DNA of 6,347 bases. It comes from Candidatus Cloacimonadota bacterium (lineage in GTDB: Bacteria; Cloacimonadota; Cloacimonadia; Cloacimonadales; TCS61). Where the stretch lies: positions 1 to 6,347 of the forward strand of contig DAOUTP010000111.1 of the NCBI GenBank assembly GCA_030626645.1, given 5' to 3'. The notes under the pieces were generated by a model. That model was not told the origin of the DNA. It worked only from the letters and a program-made list of their open reading frames with translations, and ran no database searches. Of the stretch, positions 1 to 4,898 are shown piece after piece; the first letter of the stretch is position 1; every line of letters begins with the position of its first letter. Made by a program: the position numbers and the translations under genes.

Positions 1-495
1 GATGTTTGCAGTTTCATAATGGGTGTGATGAATCCTTATCTGGATGATGAAGATTTGTACAGTCCTGAACTGCATAAAATGCTGGAACTGGGCGTGAAAG
101 GCGGACAATTTGCCAGTGGAGCTCAAAAAGATGGTTTCCTGAAATATGATGGCGGAAGACCGGTTGCAGCTTATGATTTTGAAGCAAGGAAATATGTGGA
201 GTATGCAGATATTCAAGCTAAATGCGACGAAAAAATTGGTGTAGCTCCAGCCAGTCAAAAACCTTGGAAAGCTGTTAATTTTGATAAACAGAAATCTGAT
301 ATTCTGACAGAATATTTTGTAGAATTGAATGGAACTGATTCTTTTGGTGGGAAACTGGCAATCGATTATTTGAATACTTCCAAACAAATTGGCAAGAAGC
401 TGGTAAGCATGAATGTGGCAAAGACCGATGAAGATGTGAACACTGTTCTTTTGACAGGTTTCTATCATGCCTACGGGCCAATCAATAACTATTAA
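1..495 (+). CDS. 3-hydroxyacyl-CoA dehydrogenase, C-terminal part (5' end outside window)
   Basis: The reading frame is open from base 1 to a TAA at 493-495, giving 164 residues. The true start is upstream, so the ATG at 19 is internal. The protein resembles the C-terminal domains of 3-hydroxyacyl-CoA dehydrogenases of the FadN/FadJ type, which oxidise 3-hydroxyacyl-CoA to 3-ketoacyl-CoA with NAD+. Seen: a YSPELHKMLELG segment followed by QKDGFLKYDGG (about 127-156), the counterpart of the 'G-x-G-F-Y-x-Y' stretch that closes the first C-terminal domain. The final residues, DEDVNTVLLTGFYHAYGPIN, resemble the 'D-x-A-x-x-x-G-F-x-x-x-x-G-P' stretch of the second. The Rossmann NAD-binding domain must lie upstream and cannot be judged here. 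The thiolase gene follows after 14 bp, which fits a beta-oxidation operon. The family call is fairly secure; substrate chain length and direction are unknown. Confidence 0.72.
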   Translation, partial: DVCSFIMGVMNPYLDDEDLYSPELHKMLELGVKGGQFASGAQKDGFLKYDGGRPVAAYDFEARKYVEYADIQAKCDEKIGVAPASQKPWKAVNFDKQKSDILTEYFVELNGTDSFGGKLAIDYLNTSKQIGKKLVSMNVAKTDEDVNTVLLTGFYHAYGPINNY

Positions 496-509
496 GAGAG
501 GAGATTATA

Positions 510-1751
510 ATGAAAAAACTAAGAAGAAAAGTATATATGGCAGCAGGTTACAACACTATCTCTCTTGGAACCGGAAGAAAAGAATTCAATCCTAAAAAAT
601 CTCGACCGGGTCTTGAACATTATCTCAAAGAAGCTGGAAAAGCAACACTCGAAATGATCGGTGGTACACAGAATGTAGATGAAAGTGTTGTTGGAAATTT
701 CATGGCGGCCCGTTTTAATAAACAGGGACACATAGCTGCTCTTGTACCTATGATCGATGAAGGTCTTCGCTACAAACCTTCTATTCGTGTAGAAGGTGCT
801 TGTGCTTCCGGTGGATTGGCTCTGACAACAGGAATCAAATCGATCCTGGCCGAAACTGCCGAGGTCATTTTATGTCTCGGCGTGGAAGTTCAAAATACCA
901 TGAAGGCAATTTATGGAGCAGACGTGCTGGCTGGCGCTGGTTGGTATGAAAAAAGAAAGGACGGACATGCCTATTTCTTTCCGGGACAATTCAGCGATAG
1001 AGCCGGCGCATATTACGAAAAATATGGAAAAGAATACGCTAGAAAAGGTATGGCAACCTGGTATAAAAACGCAGTTGAGAATGCCAGACTTTGTCCAACT
1101 GCTCAAGAATATCACAATACTATAGAAGATCTGATGGCAGTTGGTCTTACAGAACCAAACGGAAAATTCTTTGTAGATAATTTGAGCATTTATGATTGTT
1201 CAAAAGTTTCTGATAGTGCCAGTGCAATTGCAATTATGTCTGAAGAAGGTTTGAAAAGATGTGGAATCGATAAAAAAGACGCAATTGAGATAATCGGTTA
1301 CGGACAGTGCGAAGAAGATTTAACCAAGGATCCGGATGATCTGACTTGCGTTAGCACGATTAAACACACTGTTCATCAAGCTATGGAAAATGCTGGCATC
1401 ACCAAAGATGATCTGGCAACAGTTGAATTGCACGACTGTTTCTCTATTGCAGGTATTTTGGGAATCGAAGCTCTGGGTTTTGCAGAACCGGGAAAAGGCG
1501 CAGGTTTCGTGACAGACGGCAATACAGCTCGAGACGGAATAATTCCTACAAATACAACTGGCGGTCTGGTAGGTTGGGGACATCCAACTGGCGCAACAGG
1601 TGTACATCAAGCCGTTACAATTTGGGAACAACTTACCGGCAAAGCTGCTGCTGCACAGATCGAAATTAAAGAAGATAAACCTTACGGTATGACAATAAAT
1701 ATGGGTGGAGACGACAAAACTGTAGTTTCCATCGTTTATAAAAGAGCATAA
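510..1751 (+). CDS. SCP2-type thiolase (acetyl-CoA acyltransferase family)
   Basis: Predicted cytoplasmic thiolase of 413 residues, about the usual size for the SCP2-like branch. Thiolases cleave 3-ketoacyl-CoA with CoA to acetyl-CoA and a shortened acyl-CoA, or condense acyl-CoAs in reverse. Seen: the nucleophile motif GACASGG with Cys98; HDCF (308-311), which replaces the NEAF motif of classical thiolases and carries the second reactive Cys310; and GHPTGATG (357-364) with His358. The C-terminal CxG motif of classical thiolases is absent: the equivalent stretch reads NMGGDD (397-402), as expected in SCP2-type enzymes where Cys310 takes that role. The start at 510 is set by GAGAGGAG at 496-503, six bases upstream. 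The gene lies 14 bp after the dehydrogenase gene and is followed by an intrinsic terminator, so the two are probably co-transcribed and catalyse consecutive steps. Substrate range cannot be read from the sequence. Confidence 0.9.
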   Translation: MKKLRRKVYMAAGYNTISLGTGRKEFNPKKSRPGLEHYLKEAGKATLEMIGGTQNVDESVVGNFMAARFNKQGHIAALVPMIDEGLRYKPSIRVEGACASGGLALTTGIKSILAETAEVILCLGVEVQNTMKAIYGADVLAGAGWYEKRKDGHAYFFPGQFSDRAGAYYEKYGKEYARKGMATWYKNAVENARLCPTAQEYHNTIEDLMAVGLTEPNGKFFVDNLSIYDCSKVSDSASAIAIMSEEGLKRCGIDKKDAIEIIGYGQCEEDLTKDPDDLTCVSTIKHTVHQAMENAGITKDDLATVELHDCFSIAGILGIEALGFAEPGKGAGFVTDGNTARDGIIPTNTTGGLVGWGHPTGATGVHQAVTIWEQLTGKAAAAQIEIKEDKPYGMTINMGGDDKTVVSIVYKRA

Positions 1752-1778
1752 TCTGAGAAGACAGATGAATATATTACG

Positions 1779-1810
1779 AAAGCGGTGCAGATTTGTACCG
1801 CTTTTGTTTT
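1779..1810 (+). terminator. Rho-independent terminator of the dehydrogenase-thiolase operon
   Basis: AAAGCGGT (1779-1786) pairs perfectly with ACCGCTTT (1797-1804). The stem continues inward with a G-U pair, C-G and A-U, giving an 11-bp stem and a GATT tetraloop (1790-1793). The 3' arm runs into TTTTGTTTT (1802-1810). It starts 27 bp after the thiolase stop, so it probably ends the operon transcript. Confidence 0.88.
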
Positions 1811-1811
1811 G

Positions 1812-1980
1812 ACCTCATCCTGCTGCTTGCACCGCCATAGTTTTTTTACGAAGGCGTGTCCTTCTCCTAATTCGCTACGCAGGAGAAGGAACATAAGAAA
1901 AACAAGTAGGATTTGGAGATTAATCAAAGTCTTAAAAGCAATTACTCCCTCTCCTTGATAGGAGAGGGCTGGGGTGAGGT
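1812..1980. repeat. Composite REP/BIME-like intergenic element, two inverted hairpin units
   Basis: Non-coding stretch with internal symmetry. Its outer ends are inverted copies: ACCTCATCC (1812-1820) and GGGTGAGGT (1972-1980, reverse complement ACCTCACCC, 8 of 9 matching). Each end is linked to a CT-rich hairpin: TCCTTCTCCT/AGGAGAAGGA (1859-1868 and 1881-1890, 12-nt loop) and CCCTCTCC/GGAGAGGG (1947-1954 and 1961-1968, 6-nt loop). The right unit, an 8-bp CCCTCTCC hairpin followed by CTGGGGTGAGGT, resembles a motif seen dispersed between genes in many unrelated bacteria, often mis-called as tiny proteins with LTPALS-like translations. The left unit has the same order with a longer spacer between end and hairpin. 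I infer a mobile or amplified REP-like pair; multicopy status in this genome cannot be seen here. Confidence 0.6.
1976..1980 (+). promoter_or_regulatory. Ribosome binding site of the flavoenzyme gene, inside the repeat tail
   Basis: GAGGT at 1976-1980 ends eight bases before the ATG at 1989 and is the only good Shine-Dalgarno match upstream. It coincides with the last bases of the repeat's GGGGTGAGGT tail, so the start choice and the repeat boundary depend on the same bases. Confidence 0.6.
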
Positions 1981-1988
1981 AGAAACTA

Positions 1989-2945
1989 ATGAACAATAAA
2001 ATCACAAAATTATTTAATATCAAATATCCCATAATTCAGGGTGGAATGATCTGGTGCAGCGGAGCCAAATTGGCAGCTGCCGTCAGCAATGCCGGTGGAT
2101 TAGGTTTGATCGGCGCCGGATCGATGTATCCTGATGTTCTGCAGAATCATATCAGAAAATGCAAAACTCTCACCGATAAACCTTTCGGAGTGAATCTGCC
2201 GCTTTTGATGGGAGATGCTGAGGATAAGATCAACATCATTATTCAAGAAGGTGTGAAGATTATTTTTACATCAGCCGGCAGCCCGAAGAAATGGACACCG
2301 TATTTAAAAGAAAAAGGCTTAAAGGTTGTTCATATTGTGGCAGCATCAAAGCACGGAATCAAATGCGAAACAGCAGGAGTAGATGCAATTGTAGCCGAGG
2401 GTTTTGAAGCCGGCGGTCATAACGGCAGAGAAGAAACAACCACAATGTGCTTGATCCCAAAGATTACGCAAGAAGTTAGTATTCCAATTATCGCTGCAGG
2501 TGGAATTGGCAGCGGCAGAGCGTTGGCAGCAGCATTTGCTCTGGGAGCAGAGGCAGTACAGGTCGGTTCTCGATTTGCAGCCTGTAAAGAATCGTCTGCT
2601 CACGACAATTTCAAACAAAAGATCATAGAAGCAAAAGAAGGTGAAACCCTGCTGATGCTGAAAAAGTTGGCTCCGGTTCGGCTTTTGAGTAATGAATTCT
2701 CTTTCGAAGTTATTAAACAGGAATCTTCAGGAGCTTCTAAGGAAGATCTCTCTGATCTTCTTGGAAGAGATCGTGCCAAGAAAGGTATGTTCGAAGGTGA
2801 TCTGCATGAAGGTGAACTGGAAATCGGGCAGGTTTCATCAATGATAACTGAGCTGGAATCAGCTGGAGAAATTGTTGAAGAGATATGGAGTGAATATCTG
2901 GAAGTATTGAAAAAGATCGTACTGGAGAGCAAAACCGAGTTATAG
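1989..2945 (+). CDS. FabK / nitronate monooxygenase-like FMN flavoenzyme
   Basis: A 318-residue TIM-barrel flavoprotein of the 2-nitropropane dioxygenase superfamily, which holds FMN-dependent enoyl-ACP reductase II (FabK, last step of fatty-acid elongation) and nitronate monooxygenase. Seen: the N-terminal YPIIQGGM (13-20) and SNAGGLGLIG (33-42) that shape the FMN pocket; EGFEAGGHNG (137-146) with His144, the position of the His needed in FabK; the phosphate-binding AAGGIGSGRALAAAFALGA (169-187); VGSRF (192-196); and a C-terminal GMFEGDLHEGELEIGQ stretch (266-281) like the 'GD.E.G....GQ' end of FabK-type proteins. The length is normal. The terminator at 1779-1810 separates it from the thiolase gene, and no clear promoter of its own was found. 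FabK would mean synthesis, NMO detoxification; motifs alone do not decide. Family call sure, function not. Confidence 0.85.
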   Translation: MNNKITKLFNIKYPIIQGGMIWCSGAKLAAAVSNAGGLGLIGAGSMYPDVLQNHIRKCKTLTDKPFGVNLPLLMGDAEDKINIIIQEGVKIIFTSAGSPKKWTPYLKEKGLKVVHIVAASKHGIKCETAGVDAIVAEGFEAGGHNGREETTTMCLIPKITQEVSIPIIAAGGIGSGRALAAAFALGAEAVQVGSRFAACKESSAHDNFKQKIIEAKEGETLLMLKKLAPVRLLSNEFSFEVIKQESSGASKEDLSDLLGRDRAKKGMFEGDLHEGELEIGQVSSMITELESAGEIVEEIWSEYLEVLKKIVLESKTEL

Positions 2946-2995
2946 AGAAGATGAAAGAACAGAGATCGTTTTACTGTGTAAAGCCTACTCTTAAA

Positions 2996-3072
2996 TGGTA
3001 CCCCCGACCCGATTTGAACAGGTGACCTTTTCCTTAGGAGGGAACTGCTCTATCCAACTGAGCTACGGGGGC
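2996..3072 (-). tRNA. tRNA-Arg (anticodon CCT)
   Basis: A full cloverleaf of 77 nt can be folded on the - strand, with CCA encoded (2996-2998). The acceptor stem GCCCCCG/CGGGGGT has a G1-U72 wobble and discriminator A73. The D arm is GCTC/GAGC with loop AGTTGGATA. The anticodon loop is CTCCTAA, with anticodon CCT at 3036-3038, reading AGG codons. The T arm is ACCTG/CGGGT with loop TTCAAAT, and the variable loop is AGGTC. Position 27-43 of the anticodon stem is a G-A mismatch; the other four pairs are Watson-Crick. The gene converges on the flavoenzyme gene, 50 bp away, with no clear terminator between them. Confidence 0.95.
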
Positions 3073-3081
3073 AACCGTAAA

Positions 3082-3112
3082 ATAGTCAATTTTTTTTAGG
3101 TTTTGATGTCAA
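3082..3112 (-). promoter_or_regulatory. Candidate sigma-70-type promoter of the tRNA-Arg gene
   Basis: On the - strand a perfect TTGACA (3107-3112) lies upstream of the tRNA. The best -10 is GACTAT (3082-3087) with a long 19-nt spacer containing an A8 run. Transcription would begin within a few bases of the tRNA 5' end. The -35 is convincing and the -10 is weak. Confidence 0.4.
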
Positions 3113-3125
3113 GAATAACATGCAA

Positions 3126-3155
3126 AATGGGCTGCGAAATTAATCGCAGCCCATT
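3126..3155. terminator. Perfect-stem hairpin, probable terminator
   Basis: AATGGGCTGCG (3126-3136) and CGCAGCCCATT (3145-3155) are perfect inverted copies, and A3137-T3144 extends the stem to 12 bp with a 6-nt loop. The + strand continues TTCTATTTCTCTC and the - strand ATTTTGC, so the T tract is modest either way. It is the first strong hairpin after the flavoenzyme stop on the + strand, but to reach it a transcript must cross the antisense of the tRNA. It also lies 14 bp upstream of the tRNA -35 box. Confidence 0.5.
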
Positions 3156-3361
3156 CTATTTCTCTCAGCATTGCTGATTATCTATTTATATGAAGAGATT
3201 CTTTTTTCTCTTTCCATTTTTCTATAAGATTTATTCGTCCCATCTTTAGATTCCCCCTTTCATTTCTATTAGTTAAAAATTAAGCAAAATGCGGGATTAT
3301 GCAAATATAAAATTGACAAAATAAAACAGTTTTCACTTCTTCTATCATGAGGAAATTGGAT
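3156..3361. other. AT-rich intergenic spacer upstream of the M20 deacetylase
   Basis: No gene, tRNA or repeat recognised. It holds short T-rich runs, a small TCAGCA/TGCTGA palindrome (3165-3177), a TATAAA (3306-3311) and a perfect TTGACA (3313-3318). Neither box has a good partner at normal spacing: after TTGACA the nearest -10-like TTCTAT (3340-3345) is 21 nt away and would start transcription at the ribosome binding site. The deacetylase promoter probably lies here but is not resolved. Confidence 0.4.
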
Positions 3362-4462
3362 ATGGATCTAAATAAAATTAGAAAAGAGCTACATAAAATT
3401 CCTGAACTTGGATTTGAAGAAGTTAAAACACAAAAGTACATTTTACAATTACTAGAAAATTTTGATGGGTTGAAGATCCACACATTCGATTTTCCAGGGA
3501 TATTAGTTGAATATTCTCATGGGCTTGGAAATTATAAACTTTTCCGGGCAGATATGGATGGGCTTCCTATAACCGAGAGTACAAATTGTGGTTTTGAATC
3601 TGAGCATAAAGGAAAGATGCATGCTTGTGGCCACGATATGCACATGACAATTCTGATTGGACTTATTGAAAAAGTTGTAGCTGATAATATTGAAAAGAAT
3701 CTATTGTTTTTATTCCAACCTGCCGAAGAGGGAAAAGGTGGAGCAACACGCATCATAAATACAGGAATACTTGATAAATTTGATATTTCAGAAGCTTATG
3801 CTTTGCACGTAAATGGAGGAATGAAAACGGGAGTAATTGCTTCTAAAACGGGAATATTCTTTGCTAATACACAAGAGATTGAAGTTGTATTCAAAGGTAA
3901 AAGCGCACATGTTGCTTTTGCAGAAAAAGGGATAAATGCGCTTTCCGCTGGCGTTGAGTTCTATCTTGAGATTGCTGATGAGATCAAAAGAAAATTCCCA
4001 TTAGAAAAGTCAGTAATCTGTGCTTTTGGTAAAATGAATGCGGGTGTTGTGATGAATGCAGTCCCCGCCGAATGCAGATTAGAAGGAACATTCCGTGCAT
4101 TTACAAATGAAGATCATGAAATATTGAAAGCTTTAATAGAAAATGTGAAATCAAGAATTGTGATGAAGCATAGTGTTGATGCAGAGATAATTTATAAATC
4201 CTACTACAAGGAAGTTATAAATAATGAGAGACTGTTCGAAAAACTGAAAGTAAAAACAAGTGAAATAGGTGTCGAATTCAAAGAAGCAGAGATGGTTTTC
4301 ACAGGGGAAGATTTTGGATTTTTTACTGAGAAATACAATGGACTTCTCTTCTGGTTGGGAGTTGGGTATAAAGAAGATAATGCTGATCTACATTCTCCTC
4401 AATTTCTGCCCGACGAAAAAGCAATTAGCATAGGAATCGATATCTTCTTCCAATTGATATGA
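3362..4462 (+). CDS. M20D family metallo-deacetylase, probably N-acetyldiaminopimelate deacetylase-like
   Basis: Predicted cytoplasmic, metal-dependent amidohydrolase of 366 residues. Using this start, I see RADMDGLP (62-69), MHACGHDMH (86-94) with metal-ligand candidates Cys89 and His91, PAEEGKGG (120-127) with the catalytic/ligand Glu pair, ALHV (147-150) with His149, the dimerisation-domain KGKSAHVAF, TGEDFG (314-319), and a C-terminal LHSP with His344. These are the usual M20D marks. The RKELHKIPELGFEE opening, FANT and MTGEDFG-like/FWLGV stretches are closest in my reading to Bacillus YkuR, which removes acetate from N-acetyl-diaminopimelate in lysine and cell-wall biosynthesis. Other N-acyl-amino-acid deacetylases share most of them. 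I prefer ATG 3362 over ATG 3347: TGAGGA (3348-3353) sits eight bases before it, while 3347 has no ribosome binding site. No lysine-pathway neighbours are in view, so the substrate is uncertain. Confidence 0.85.
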   Translation: MDLNKIRKELHKIPELGFEEVKTQKYILQLLENFDGLKIHTFDFPGILVEYSHGLGNYKLFRADMDGLPITESTNCGFESEHKGKMHACGHDMHMTILIGLIEKVVADNIEKNLLFLFQPAEEGKGGATRIINTGILDKFDISEAYALHVNGGMKTGVIASKTGIFFANTQEIEVVFKGKSAHVAFAEKGINALSAGVEFYLEIADEIKRKFPLEKSVICAFGKMNAGVVMNAVPAECRLEGTFRAFTNEDHEILKALIENVKSRIVMKHSVDAEIIYKSYYKEVINNERLFEKLKVKTSEIGVEFKEAEMVFTGEDFGFFTEKYNGLLFWLGVGYKEDNADLHSPQFLPDEKAISIGIDIFFQLI

Positions 4463-4481
4463 ATGAACCTATAATATTAGT

Positions 4482-4512
4482 AAAAAAATCGCTCCGATCG
4501 GAGCGGTTTTTT
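4482..4512. terminator. Bidirectional intrinsic terminator between convergent genes
   Basis: CGCTCC (4490-4495) and GGAGCG (4500-4505) enclose GATC. They are flanked by A6 (4483-4488) and T6 (4507-4512), which extend the stem through a T-G position. Both strands therefore show a GC-rich hairpin followed by a U run. It lies about 20 bp after the deacetylase stop and about 20 bp after the stop of the - strand gene, so it can end both transcripts. Confidence 0.92.
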
Positions 4513-4533
4513 GCATATTTCAAAATTTATTTT

Positions 4534-4818
4534 TTATTGATCATCATCGTCCAGATCTATATCATCAAGGTCGTCATCATCATCTTCACCTTGCATCCAG
4601 TCCGGGCAAAATGCTATATTTTCTGTGTGATCCCAACCATCCACATTCTTAAGTCCGAACCTATCCAGGATCTCTTCTTCCCAAAGTGAATATCTCACTT
4701 TGTCATCGTCAATGTCATAAACCAAAACGGGCTTATGGTATTTTCGCAGACTGAAATTTCCTCCACTCAATTCAAAGAATTCGATTATTCTCTTTTTATC
4801 TTTTTCAGCGATCATCAT
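4534..4818 (-). CDS. Small acidic protein with Asp-rich C-terminal tail, function unknown
   Basis: A 94-residue protein I do not recognise. Residues 1-75 look like a small folded domain: a charged start (EKDKKR), FFELSGG, a beta-like VLVYDIDDDKVRYSLW, and a GWDHTENIAFCPDWM segment with the only Cys (71). The last 17 residues are 12 Asp, one Glu, two Leu, one Ile and a final Gln. There is no signal peptide or membrane segment, so it is probably cytoplasmic. The start is supported by AGGGAG (4825-4830), six bases before the first of two adjacent ATGs; the second ATG is also possible. The opposite-strand frame over this region is Ile-rich because it reads the Asp codons backwards, and it runs through the terminator, so the - strand gene is the real one. 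It is transcribed divergently from the exported-protein gene. The tail could bind cations or basic partners; that is a guess. Confidence 0.75.
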   Translation of the reverse strand: MMIAEKDKKRIIEFFELSGGNFSLRKYHKPVLVYDIDDDKVRYSLWEEEILDRFGLKNVDGWDHTENIAFCPDWMQGEDDDDDLDDIDLDDDDQ

Positions 4819-4842
4819 AATTCGCTCCCTATATAGATTTAG

Positions 4843-4871
4843 TTGACCTCTTTTAACTCACTCAATTTACT
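4843..4871 (+). promoter_or_regulatory. Candidate promoter of the exported-protein/tatD unit
   Basis: TTGACC (4843-4848) and TTTACT (4866-4871) have the ideal 17-bp spacer and sit 27 bp before the ATG at 4899. Five of six -35 bases and four of six -10 bases match the sigma-70 consensus. The site lies inside the 80-bp gap shared with the divergent acidic-protein gene, so the two promoters may overlap. Confidence 0.45.
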
Positions 4872-4898
4872 TGTTCACAAAAGTGAAGCAGGATAGTT

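Noticed and set aside
1736..2032. Possible 98-residue - strand protein over the intergenic element
   Set aside because: It consists of the repeat, the terminator and an overlap with the start of the flavoenzyme gene. LTPALS-like translations are a known artefact of this kind of repeat.
2996..3160. tRNA-Arg gene as an attachment site of an integrated element
   Set aside because: No integrase gene and no repeated tRNA 3' end elsewhere in the window; neighbouring genes look chromosomal.
3306..3345. TATAAA and TTGACA upstream of the deacetylase as a promoter
   Set aside because: TATAAA lacks a -35 at 16-18 bp, and TTGACA has only a weak -10 at a 21-bp spacing, too close to the start codon.
3347..3361. 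Upstream ATG as the deacetylase start, adding five residues
   Set aside because: No ribosome binding site precedes it, whereas TGAGGA is well spaced for ATG 3362, and the family usually begins just before the RKELHKIPE stretch.
4459..4689. Possible 76-residue hydrophobic + strand protein overlapping the deacetylase stop (ATGA overlap)
   Set aside because: It runs through the bidirectional terminator and lies antisense to the acidic-protein gene. Its Ile/Val richness comes from reading Asp codons in reverse, and the - strand gene has a good ribosome binding site.
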